64,000 nucleotides of DNA from Aquipluma nitroreducens (GTDB lineage: Bacteria > Bacteroidota > Bacteroidia > Bacteroidales > Prolixibacteraceae), in NCBI RefSeq assembly GCF_009689585.1, contig NZ_AP018694.1, positions 4,455,501 to 4,519,500 of the forward strand. The letters run 5' to 3'. The position numbers were made by a program, and so were the translations under genes. Under the pieces are notes generated by a model, which searched no databases, was not told the origin of the DNA, and worked only from the letters and a program-made list of their open reading frames with translations. This document shows positions 16,584-23,791 of the stretch, in pieces (position 1 is the first letter of the stretch; every line of letters begins with the position of its first letter).

Positions 16584-17374
16584 AAGTCACTTTCCATCTC
16601 AATGTTAATGTCAACTTTCCATATATTTTCAGTGCTACCCGGCCTTCTGTTTTTTTCCGGGCTCAGCAAAACCGGATAATAATTTTTCCCTTTAAGATAT
16701 TCACTCAAAAGTGTCACAATCGCAGGATCAGCTTGTAGTTCACTCAAAAGAAATCCAAGTCGTTGAATAGAACTGGTATGAGGATACCAGCTAAGCAATT
16801 CCTGAATGTCATTGGTTTTTATTTCTTCTATCAGCTCTTCAATGATGGCTAGCATTCGGTTAACCCCGCCAAGTTTGGATTGATAATGAATCAAATCAAT
16901 TGCAGTTAAGGCTGGAGAAGAAACGTTAAAATAACCGGCATCTGATTTCTTTTGCAGAATATTTTTTGAAGGCCAACAACTGCTCACAAATACATCTAAA
17001 AAAATTACCCCCTTCTTAATATTCCGGATATTAGGGAATTGAGTAATCAGATAATCCTTTTGTACCTGCTGATGACTGGCGCCATAAAAAGCAGCAGCAG
17101 AATATAACCCAATGTAATAAGGTTTATTTAAGTATTTAAAGAGTTTCTCAGCATAGAGCTCCAAAGGAACTTTGTGATAACTTCTGTAGCGAGGTGGTAA
17201 TATAAGGTAAAAACCCTGACGCAGATTTATAATCTCTCCCTTTTTGACAAAGCGGGAAAGTTCATTTTTTAATGCCACGTCAGTTTTTGAAGAATTATTT
17301 TTTAATTCTTCCCAGGTAAAGGCATATTCTTCATACTGCAATGACTTGGTAATATATTCTGCTACTCCTAACAC
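16580..17374 (-). CDS. abiEi: AbiEi-type antitoxin / transcriptional repressor
   Basis: 264 residues. The N-terminus carries a winged-helix segment (FTWEELKNNS..VALKNELSRFVKKGEIINLRQGFYLILP), followed by an AbiEi-like domain that begins YIGLYSAAAFYGASHQ, the classical Y-x-S-x-x-S-A-A-x-x-G pattern. It would neutralise the downstream toxin and repress its own promoter, as known for type IV toxin-antitoxin pairs. The ATGA overlap makes translation coupled. The start ATG lies 12 bases from a plus-strand AT-rich stretch without genes; the upstream Kiwa-like pair on the same strand ends 103 bases away. Confidence 0.9.
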   Translation of the reverse strand: MLGVAEYITKSLQYEEYAFTWEELKNNSSKTDVALKNELSRFVKKGEIINLRQGFYLILPPRYRSYHKVPLELYAEKLFKYLNKPYYIGLYSAAAFYGASHQQVQKDYLITQFPNIRNIKKGVIFLDVFVSSCWPSKNILQKKSDAGYFNVSSPALTAIDLIHYQSKLGGVNRMLAIIEELIEEIKTNDIQELLSWYPHTSSIQRLGFLLSELQADPAIVTLLSEYLKGKNYYPVLLSPEKNRRPGSTENIWKVDINIEMESDL

Positions 17375-17477
17375 GTTAGTAATTTTATGCGAAAAATATT
17401 AAAAAATGGTAATTGTTGCATAAAAATACTAAAATATTTTTGTTATTTACATACATGCAGGACACAAAATTTAGATT

Positions 17478-18503
17478 TTATATTAGAGTATTTTCTTTTA
17501 ATTGTTTCCCTGCATAGGTTCCGTATGCTTTCCCAGAAACTTCACCCGTTTTATAATAATCGGCTAACATTTTTAAAATTACATCAACGTCTTTATCTTC
17601 ATCAATTTGAAGTTTACCATTTTTTACATTGAGCTTATCACCATATTTTTTGCAAACAGTTTGCATTTTCTTTATCGTTTTCTCATCAACATTCCTATAA
17701 TTCCCTATTCGCGAAATGCGTACAAGCTTTTTGTGAATGGCCGGTTTATTTTCAATTTGTTTTTCGATTATATCCAAACCTTCAATAATATTTAACTTTC
17801 TCAATTCTTCGACAACATTCTTAGCTTCCACCTTGTATTCTTCCTGTAATCCTACAATTTGTTCAAAATAACCTCTTTTCAGGATGTAAAAAATTTCATC
17901 GTAATAAACACAATCAATCTGTTTATCGAGGTTAATAGTTTCTCCTTTTAATAGTTCTAATTTTTTACTTTTAGTACTAAAGAAGGTTCTAATAATTTTC
18001 AGTTTTGACTTTGTATTTTCATTTTCATCTAAAGCAATCTTACCTGGTTGTATTTTTCTAAATGTATAAATCCAATCTTTGTTTTCGATATCATTAAAAC
18101 CGACACAATAAGCCCATAGTTCCTCATTATCAGAGATAATCTCCTCAATACTTGAAATACGAGGCACTTTATTATCCAACTGATTACATACAACATCTGA
18201 AAATGACATCGCTTTATTTTTCATTGAGTATGTAAATAAATGTTCTGTATCATCCGAAACTACATCATAATCGACTATTTCAAAATCTTTTTTTATTACA
18301 TATTCGAGTTGTTCGTTTGTTAGATCATATAAATGTTGACGAATTTCATCATCTACATCAACCTGATAAACTTTAAAAAGATACCTATCCAATACTTTAC
18401 TGGATTTCTTAATATTTTCTTTTAACAATCGAGTAATAAAATATAAACGTGTATCATTTGTTTGTACGTTTTCAATTTTCTCTAAAAGTTCGATTAATGT
18501 CAT
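17478..18503 (-). CDS. kwaB: Kiwa defence protein KwaB-like (DUF4868)
   Basis: 341 residues, soluble, predominantly charged helical. The arrangement, length and sequence (for example SFSDVVCNQLDN, ELWAYCVGFNDIENKDWIYTFRKI, ILKRGYFEQIVGLQEEY) agree with DUF4868, the family of KwaB, which is about 315 residues. In Kiwa the membrane protein KwaA senses phage at the envelope and KwaB, a DNA-binding effector, blocks replication or late transcription. It starts three bases after the preceding four-helix membrane protein, the order found in Kiwa. Assignment rests on recall of the family pattern plus the paired membrane gene. Confidence 0.8.
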   Translation of the reverse strand: MTLIELLEKIENVQTNDTRLYFITRLLKENIKKSSKVLDRYLFKVYQVDVDDEIRQHLYDLTNEQLEYVIKKDFEIVDYDVVSDDTEHLFTYSMKNKAMSFSDVVCNQLDNKVPRISSIEEIISDNEELWAYCVGFNDIENKDWIYTFRKIQPGKIALDENENTKSKLKIIRTFFSTKSKKLELLKGETINLDKQIDCVYYDEIFYILKRGYFEQIVGLQEEYKVEAKNVVEELRKLNIIEGLDIIEKQIENKPAIHKKLVRISRIGNYRNVDEKTIKKMQTVCKKYGDKLNVKNGKLQIDEDKDVDVILKMLADYYKTGEVSGKAYGTYAGKQLKENTLI

Positions 18504-18506
18504 AAT

Positions 18507-19139
18507 TTAAAGGTTTTGAGGGTTTCTTTTTATTGCATAATATAATTTTGGGCCGATTTCATAAATTTTAATTGTTGTATCTTCTTGAATGAACTTGCTT
18601 TCAACAATGACTAATCCATTCCTTTTTTTACCCTTAATATCAAATTCTATCTCGAAAATTGAATATTTGAAGCTTAATAACGGATTAATTAAAAGCAAAT
18701 TAGAGTTTATGTAAATTCGATAAATGATAATCAATAAAAACAATAGGGCAATGCATTCATACCAAGTATCAAAATTTTGAAATAAAAATGGGACAATATA
18801 AGTAGCTATATATCCAATAGATTCATTATTCTTATTTTTCACATCCGTTACGACTACATTTTCTCCATTATTTACATCCTTTTTGAGATTGGCAAAAATT
18901 CTAATGCAGCCCCAAAGACCAAATAAAGAAATAAGAATGAAAAATGTTGAGAGTCCAAATTTTTGAAGGAAAGTGAAAAATGATAACCAAGAAACCCCTC
19001 CCCAATTTAAATAATCAATATTTTTTGAAATTTGTTTCAGGCAGATTAATACAAATAATGGAATGTAAGAAGTCACAAACAGTACAAATTGAGCTACTCC
19101 ATGCAATTCGTTAAAGTTATTTTCTTTGTCTGATGCCAT
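18507..19139 (-). CDS. kwaA: Kiwa defence membrane protein KwaA-like
   Basis: 210 residues with four predicted membrane helices at about 16-36, 54-82, 108-122 and 127-148, then a C-terminal cytoplasmic domain of about 55 residues (strand-rich, EIEFDIKGKKRNGLVIVES). Length and topology match KwaA of Kiwa, and the downstream gene is the DUF4868 partner at a three-base gap. The C-terminal part is the likely contact to KwaB. The gene is AT-rich (many Asn, Ile, Lys), unlike the tra genes to the right, which suggests the pair arrived separately. Confidence 0.75.
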   Translation of the reverse strand: MASDKENNFNELHGVAQFVLFVTSYIPLFVLICLKQISKNIDYLNWGGVSWLSFFTFLQKFGLSTFFILISLFGLWGCIRIFANLKKDVNNGENVVVTDVKNKNNESIGYIATYIVPFLFQNFDTWYECIALLFLLIIIYRIYINSNLLLINPLLSFKYSIFEIEFDIKGKKRNGLVIVESKFIQEDTTIKIYEIGPKLYYAIKRNPQNL

Positions 19140-19480
19140 TTTTATTCTGAATCCAGTTTGTTATGATAATAATTTTTTTCTTCTCAGGTAGAGATTCCTT
19201 TTATACTATCAAGTTGCCAATTCAACAAGTTACAGTCAAAAATAGGGAAATATATGCTATAAATAATCCTATTGATACGTATATTATCATAAATTTTCAA
19301 GCTGTGATTTTGATATTATATTGCAAATTGAAACTAAATATTGCTTTCAGGATCTTCAGTAGAAATACAGGTAGTTCTTTAAACCAGTATTTTACCCAGA
19401 ATATGTTCACGCTTGTTAGTAATAGTATTCATATGTTGTTTTGAATCAGGTTAAAGACTTGATATTTTTAGATTAGCTAT
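19140..19480. other. AT-rich spacer between kwaA and the first structured leader
   Basis: About 340 bases with no convincing gene; short frames on both strands lack ribosome-binding sites or recognisable sequence. It must contain the kwaA promoter reading leftward and possibly the promoter for the rightward leader that begins at about 19481. Confidence 0.4.
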
Positions 19481-19742
19481 TTACACTCAAATTTCCGGCA
19501 AATTTATTAATCGCTTCACGGAACGGTAAAGGGGAACTCGCTTTTCGTGGCTCGTTTCCTTTGGATGCGTTCAGTTTCATGAATTGCCCATTTCGGGCAT
19601 GAAACTGACATGCACCCCGTTGACCTAATCCGTGACAGCTCAATGTTGGTACGCCAAAAATTTAAGTTTAACGGCGTGCCAGATAATCCCTGAGTTAATC
19701 TACGGGAGCCAAAATAAGACTTCAGGGCAGGAGCAAAATCAA
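19481..19742 (+). promoter_or_regulatory. Structured repeat leader, copy A
   Basis: First of three near-identical elements ending exactly at a start codon. Potential pairings: a closing stem TCACGGA (19516-19522) with TCCGTGA (19629-19635); a GGGG/CCCC helix inside it (19531-19534 with 19615-19618); a 10-bp hairpin TCAGTTTCAT (19571-19580) with ATGAAACTGA (19599-19608) topped by GCCC/GGGC; and a third hairpin GGTACGCC (19648-19655) with GGCGTGCC (19673-19680). It precedes the DUF6573 gene. The last 45 bases share a GCC-A-A/T-AATAA and CAGGGCAG signature just before the ATG. Confidence 0.8.
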
Positions 19743-20177
19743 ATGAAAGATGATAATGGATGGGAAATTGTTTCCACGTATTCAACCAAAGAAGCTGTAG
19801 ATGACGGTTTTCTGGTAAAGGTTGACAGTAAAGCTTCCGAAGAAGCAGGAATTAAGTTTCCGGTTTACCTGACCCGCGCTGCATGGGATAAGTATGTTGA
19901 AGTTCCGAAAGGTATGGAGCAGCTTCAAAACGTTTCAGGCCGCCTTTGGGATGTGCTGTATATGTTTGCCTTTCATGCCCGGAACGTCTCTTCCAACTTT
20001 TTACAGTACGATTTTATTAGCTACCTGCCTGATGAAGGTAACTGGGAACCCAATGAAAAGTTGGAAACTCCGGAGAACCGACTTAACAGACTGGTTACCC
20101 TCAAAGCTGTCATTCAAGCTCAGGATTTCGACGATCCGTCACCAGCCATTTTCATCATGAAACCTAATGAAGATTAA
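19743..20177 (+). CDS. DUF6573 family protein
   Basis: 144 residues starting at the ATG at 19743, immediately after leader copy A; a longer frame would run through the leader. The opening WEIVSTYSTKEAVDDGFLVKV and the FPVYLTRAAWDKYVEVP segment match DUF6573, found in plasmids, phages and conjugative elements. No function is established. Being in the same regulatory class as ArdC (next leader) suggests a role when the element enters a new host. RBS-like GGGCAGGAG lies about nine bases before the ATG. Confidence 0.8.
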   Translation: MKDDNGWEIVSTYSTKEAVDDGFLVKVDSKASEEAGIKFPVYLTRAAWDKYVEVPKGMEQLQNVSGRLWDVLYMFAFHARNVSSNFLQYDFISYLPDEGNWEPNEKLETPENRLNRLVTLKAVIQAQDFDDPSPAIFIMKPNED

Positions 20178-20226
20178 TGTATTCGAGCAAACAATTTTAT
20201 AAACAAAATCATAGGAGGTATTTATT

Positions 20227-20439
20227 ATGCGATACAAAGATGATCCAAGACAAATTGTAGTTCGTTATCCCAGTTGCTGTGCGAAGTGTCAAACTCGACT
20301 GCCCAAAGGAACCGTAGCTTATTATTGGCCACGAACACAAACCTTGTTATGCGATGGTTGCGGAGAACCAGAATATCGCAGCTTTCTTTCGGCTGCCGCA
20401 GACGAAGATGTTTATGCAGGAAATGGAAATCCATATTAG
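20227..20439 (+). CDS. Small zinc-ribbon-like protein
   Basis: 70 residues. Two CxxC pairs (CCAKC at 17-21 and CDGC at 42-45) are spaced as in a zinc ribbon, so metal binding is expected. The start is fixed by a strong AGGAGG nine bases upstream of the ATG. It follows the DUF6573 gene by 49 bases and is followed at once by a rho-independent terminator, so both probably share one transcript from leader A. Family unknown. Confidence 0.75.
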   Translation: MRYKDDPRQIVVRYPSCCAKCQTRLPKGTVAYYWPRTQTLLCDGCGEPEYRSFLSAAADEDVYAGNGNPY

Positions 20440-20446
20440 GATGCTT

Positions 20447-20467
20447 GGGGCTTTTTGCCCCTTTTTT
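20447..20467 (+). terminator. Rho-independent terminator after the zinc-ribbon gene
   Basis: GGGGC-TTTTT-GCCCC (20447-20461) is a 5-bp G+C stem, extended by flanking pairs, followed by six T's at 20462-20467. It closes the DUF6573/zinc-ribbon unit before leader copy B. Confidence 0.85.
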
Positions 20468-20511
20468 GTTCGTTATTAATCAGTTAACAAAAATCTGTTG
20501 TAAGGTTTGTA

Positions 20512-20772
20512 TTACACTCAAATTTCCGACAAAGTTATTGATCGCTTCACGGAACGGTAAAGGGGCGTCCCGACAAGTCGGGACGTCCTTCGGATGCGTT
20601 CAGTTTCATGGATTGCCCATTTCGGGCATGAAACTGACATGCACCCCGTTGACCTAATCCGTGACAGCTCAATGTTGGTACGCCAAAAATTTAAGTTTAA
20701 CGGCGCGCCAGATATTTCCTTAGTTAAATCGAAGGGAGCCATAATAAGTCCGCAGGGCAGCGGCACTTTCCC
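20512..20772 (+). promoter_or_regulatory. Structured repeat leader, copy B
   Basis: Second copy, ending at the ardC start codon. Same plan as copy A: TCACGGA (20547-20553) with TCCGTGA (20658-20664); TCAGTTTCAT (20600-20609) with ATGAAACTGA (20628-20637); third hairpin GGTACGCC (20677-20684) with GGCGCGCC (20702-20709). The first internal hairpin differs in sequence: CGTCCCGAC-AA-GTCGGGACG at 20566-20585 is a perfect 9-bp stem, replacing the weaker stem of copies A and C. Confidence 0.8.
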
Positions 20773-21687
20773 ATGAATACTTCATTCGACATTTATGAAA
20801 TGGTTACCAACCTAATTATTGAACGCCTTGAAGCAGGTGTTGTCCCTTGGCAGATGCCTTGGAAAGCTGAAACTGGGTTCCCGCAAAACATGGTTCACAA
20901 AAAAGCTTATCGTGGTTTTAACTTCTGGCTTCTATTGACCGTTGCCGATAAGTTTGGTTCCCCGTTCTTTCTGACCTTCAATCAGGTAAAAGAATTGGGC
21001 GGGCATGTTTTGAAAGGCGAAAAAGGTTTCCCGGTTGTGTTCTGGAAGCTGATGGATAAGGAAGAAAAGGACGGAAGCCTTGACCACATCCCTTTCCTCC
21101 GTTATTACACCGTTTTTAACCTGAAACAAACCGAAGGGATTGATGAAAGCAAGATCCCAGCGACTGAGGCTCATGATCATGTATTTGACCCGATTGGAAA
21201 TGCTGAGGAGTTAATCGAGTTTTGGTACGATAGCCCTGAAATCAGGCTTGACCAGTCACACGCCTTTTATTCGCCTTCCGGTGATTACGTCGGGATGCCA
21301 AACCCACGGACTTTTTTCAGGGACGAACAATATTATTCGACACTTTACCACGAACTGGTTCATTCTACCGGGCATATCAATAGGACTGGAAGGCATGAAA
21401 AGCTTTCGGATCACAAATTCGGTTCTCAGGATTACAGCCAGGAAGAACTTGTAGCTGAATTAGGAGCCGCGTACCTGTGCTACATGACGGGTATCCAGAA
21501 TGCTACAATTGACAACAGCGCTGCCTACATCAAAAGCTGGATCGGCAAATTCAAGGAAGATAAAAAGATGTTGCTGATTGCTTCTTCACAGGCACAAAAG
21601 GCTGTTGATTACATATTGGAACATCAGGTCCATCCCAACCAGGCGGCAAGTGCCGCTTTGGTTGACCATTTGGCGGAGGCAGTTTAG
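20773..21687 (+). CDS. ardC: ArdC-like antirestriction protein
   Basis: 304 residues. The N-terminal ArdC domain (single-strand DNA binding) spans about 1-125 with IERLEAGVVPWQMPWK and YRGFNFWLL. The C-terminal zincin-like metallopeptidase domain has H193-E194-x-x-H197 (YHELVHSTGH) and a downstream EELVAELGAAYL helix with E229 as likely third ligand. ArdC protects incoming DNA from host restriction and is carried by conjugative plasmids and ICEs. Its leader is shared with two other genes, pointing to coordinated expression. It sits next to a type I RM system borne on the same element, so it may help the element in hosts with other systems. Confidence 0.93.
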   Translation: MNTSFDIYEMVTNLIIERLEAGVVPWQMPWKAETGFPQNMVHKKAYRGFNFWLLLTVADKFGSPFFLTFNQVKELGGHVLKGEKGFPVVFWKLMDKEEKDGSLDHIPFLRYYTVFNLKQTEGIDESKIPATEAHDHVFDPIGNAEELIEFWYDSPEIRLDQSHAFYSPSGDYVGMPNPRTFFRDEQYYSTLYHELVHSTGHINRTGRHEKLSDHKFGSQDYSQEELVAELGAAYLCYMTGIQNATIDNSAAYIKSWIGKFKEDKKMLLIASSQAQKAVDYILEHQVHPNQAASAALVDHLAEAV

Positions 21688-21744
21688 CCTTCGCCTTTTT
21701 TTAGCTCAAAAATTCACAGTTAGAAACAAATAAATATTCAAGAT

Positions 21745-22452
21745 ATGGAACAGTTAAAAAGTTTTTCAAGTTATATTTCTCAGATCGGGCATAAGTACGG
21801 CCTCCATTCTGTGTTCGACGATTTCCTCGAAATGGTAATTTGTGCCTTGTCGCTCGGAGCAAAGGAAGATCGCTACCATGAGATTGTCCGTAATTACGAG
21901 AAACCGGATGCCTATTTGATGGCTGAAGCTTTTGGAGCATTGGTCATTGAAATGGATAATAAGGGAGAAGGTTTGAAAGATGGTTTTGGTGATTTTTACA
22001 TGGAATATCTAAGCTATGGCAGAAATGGTCAGTTTTTCACTCCAGAACCAATATGTGATATGATGGCCCGGATATTGAACCCGGCAGGTTTTGGGGAGCG
22101 GGTTGCCGATTGTTGTTGTGGCTCTGGCCGGATGTTGCTGGCAGCAGCAAAGATAAGCCGAAACGCATTATTTTTCGGTGCCGATATTGACCGGACCTGT
22201 GCCATGATGTGTTTGATTAACCTCTGTCTGAACGGGCTTCTGGGCGAAGTCTGCTGGATGGATACGCTGATGAATCGATTTTATGCTGGTTGGAGGATAG
22301 AACTTCATCCGGGAAAGTCAGTTCCATACATCAGGGAAATCACCGAATTTGAAAGCTACATGGTTTTAAGGCTACCTGAAAAGAAACAGGAACTCATTGA
22401 CCAACAAGCACCAGTAACTAAAGTAACTCAGCAGCTGATGTTTGAATTCTAG
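21745..22452 (+). CDS. N-6 DNA methylase-like protein lacking the catalytic motif
   Basis: 235 residues. GQFFTPEPICDMMARI (95-110) and motif I VADCCCGSGRMLLAAA (D122, GSG 126-128) followed by FFGADIDRTCA give a clear SAM-binding half of an N6-adenine methylase. The NPPY/DPPY motif IV expected about 60-80 residues later is absent: after WMDTLMNRFYAGWRIELHPG the protein runs into a short tail. It is therefore a SAM-fold protein without visible catalytic site; similar short forms occur on Bacteroidota conjugative elements. It follows ardC by 57 bases and ends at a terminator. Confidence 0.8.
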   Translation: MEQLKSFSSYISQIGHKYGLHSVFDDFLEMVICALSLGAKEDRYHEIVRNYEKPDAYLMAEAFGALVIEMDNKGEGLKDGFGDFYMEYLSYGRNGQFFTPEPICDMMARILNPAGFGERVADCCCGSGRMLLAAAKISRNALFFGADIDRTCAMMCLINLCLNGLLGEVCWMDTLMNRFYAGWRIELHPGKSVPYIREITEFESYMVLRLPEKKQELIDQQAPVTKVTQQLMFEF

Positions 22453-22470
22453 GGGCAATGCCCCTTTTTT
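22452..22470 (+). terminator. Rho-independent terminator after the methylase-like gene
   Basis: GGGGC-AAT-GCCCC (22452-22464) followed by six T's. It overlaps the stop codon region and separates the ardC unit from leader copy C. Confidence 0.85.
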
Positions 22471-22494
22471 GTTCGTTCAATTTTTTATAAGGTA

Positions 22495-22734
22495 AAATCA
22501 CTCCATTTAAAATTGCGGGCAAAATTATTTACGCTTCACGGAACGGTAAAGGGGAACTCGCCTTTCGTGGCTCGTTTCCTTCGGATGCGTTCAGTTTCAT
22601 GGATTGCCCATTTCGGGCATGAAACTGACATGCACCCCGTTGACCTGATCCGTGACAGCTCAATGTTCGGTATGCCGAAATTTTAACCGGCGTGCCTGAT
22701 GCCAAAATAAACCTGCAAGGCAGCAGTAAATAAT
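22495..22734 (+). promoter_or_regulatory. Structured repeat leader, copy C
   Basis: Third copy, ending at the start of the 119-residue gene. Pairings: TCACGGA (22536-22542) with TCCGTGA (22649-22655); TCAGTTTCAT (22591-22600) with ATGAAACTGA (22619-22628); third hairpin GGTATGCCG (22669-22677) with CGGCGTGCC (22688-22696). Compared with copy A the third hairpin has a shorter loop and base changes that keep pairing, including an extra G-C pair. Confidence 0.8.
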
Positions 22735-23094
22735 ATGAATAATGCAGCTAAAAAACTCGATGCTGAGATTGTAGAACAACCAAAAACTTCTTTGGAAGTT
22801 GTAAAGAAAGATGAAAAAGAAGTTGTTGAAGTTCCTTCATTGGAAAAGCGCATCCAGAAAGTGGAAGATTTGAGCATGCTCATCGAAAAGTGGCGCAAGC
22901 TCACCGAAACCAGAAGGAACCTGCAAACCTTCTCCCTGGGAGCAGATGGGTTGGGTGCAACAGTATTCCTTCGGGACGCATCAGGAAAAGAGTTTAAAAC
23001 TTCTAACACTCCAGTAGTATCTGCTGTGATGGAAGAAATCAAAACGACTCTGGACGAGAGGATCAAAGAAGTTGAAACCCAGATCAAATTCTGA
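22735..23094 (+). CDS. Small helical protein of unknown function
   Basis: 119 residues, very charged. The N-terminal half (about 1-45) is Lys/Glu/Val-rich and probably disordered; residues 38-66 (LEKRIQKVEDLSMLIEKW) and 100-117 (MEEIKTTLDERIKEVETQ) are likely helical or coiled-coil, with a short strand-rich middle (FSLGADGLGATVFLRDA). No family recognised. It is the third gene under the repeated leader and ends three bases before a strong terminator, so it is a single-gene unit. Confidence 0.7.
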   Translation: MNNAAKKLDAEIVEQPKTSLEVVKKDEKEVVEVPSLEKRIQKVEDLSMLIEKWRKLTETRRNLQTFSLGADGLGATVFLRDASGKEFKTSNTPVVSAVMEEIKTTLDERIKEVETQIKF

Positions 23095-23096
23095 AA

Positions 23097-23125
23097 ATGG
23101 GGAGGCTTTGCCTCCCCATTTTTTT
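23097..23125 (+). terminator. Rho-independent terminator
   Basis: ATGGGGAGGC-TTT-GCCTCCCCAT (23097-23119) gives a perfect 10-bp stem followed by a T-run to 23125. It directly follows the stop codon of the 119-residue gene. Confidence 0.92.
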
Positions 23126-23282
23126 AGTCGTTAAAAAGAAAAACTTTATCCAGTTCAATCAATTTTTGGGCTTCTTACTCTGTTTGTTTTGTCAATTTTC
23201 CTGAAATGATCCTACCTATTCGCATTATCAGCAGATCTATATGCTTTTCTCACTTTTTTAAAGAAAATATCGTCTTTAGTAA

Positions 23283-23430
23283 ATCCAACCAAATTCGATC
23301 AAATTCAATTAATCCGGAACGACAGATTAACAATGTCCTGATCAAATTACATCAAAACAGATCAAATAAAATTATTAAACTATAATTTACTTAACTATAT
23401 AAAACACCCAACTTGGGAACACCTTGGGAA
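23283..23430 (+). repeat. AT-rich repeat block with palindrome, copy 1
   Basis: About 150 bases upstream of the HTH gene. It carries several ATCAAA words (for example GATCAAATTC, GATCAAATTA, AGATCAAATAAA) and ends in TATATAAAACACCCAA, TTGGGAACACCTTGGG. The same order of words is found at 26283-26428. In this copy the terminal palindrome is imperfect. It is 40 bases from the gene start, so it is likely promoter and operator, or an iteron-type binding array. Confidence 0.65.
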
Positions 23431-23470
23431 AAGAATCGTTCTGAAATTTTGATTTTTGGAGGCATTCAAA

Positions 23471-23791
23471 ATGTATCATTCAAAACTAAAAATTATGCCT
23501 TCAGAAATTATTACAACAGACGACCTCCGGGAATTCAAGATCGAATTACTCACCGAGTTAAGAAAGATGCTTAACGAACAACGTGGTCAGCCAGCCAAAA
23601 AATGGTTAAAATCCTACGAAGTAAAAAAGTTGCTAAGTATTTCTCCTGGAACCCTTCAAAACCTTCGTGTAAACGGAACCCTTCCGTTTACTAAAATTGG
23701 GGGACAGATGTTTTACGATTACGAGGATATTCGGAAAATGCTGGAGCCCACTCAGAAACAAAAAAGGTTTAGCTTCGATCTGAAGCGATGA
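23471..23791 (+). CDS. Excisionase-like helix-turn-helix protein
   Basis: 106 residues from the ATG at 23471, chosen because GGAGG lies eight bases upstream; a TTG at 23456 falls inside that RBS. The C-terminal half is a MerR-like/HTH_17 winged helix: KKWLKSYEVKKLLSISPGTL then NLRVNGTLPFTKIGGQMFYD and a YEDIRKML helix. Such proteins act as recombination directionality factors or regulators in Bacteroidota ICEs. The N-terminal half is helical. It overlaps the next gene by four bases (ATGA), so it is co-translated with a replication-type protein. Its target may be the repeat block upstream. Confidence 0.85.
   Translation: MYHSKLKIMPSEIITTDDLREFKIELLTELRKMLNEQRGQPAKKWLKSYEVKKLLSISPGTLQNLRVNGTLPFTKIGGQMFYDYEDIRKMLEPTQKQKRFSFDLKR

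Noticed and set aside
19481..22734. Three repeats as a possible CRISPR array
   Set aside because: Repeats are about 250 bp and 1-2 kb apart with genes between them; no short regular repeat-spacer pattern and no cas genes.
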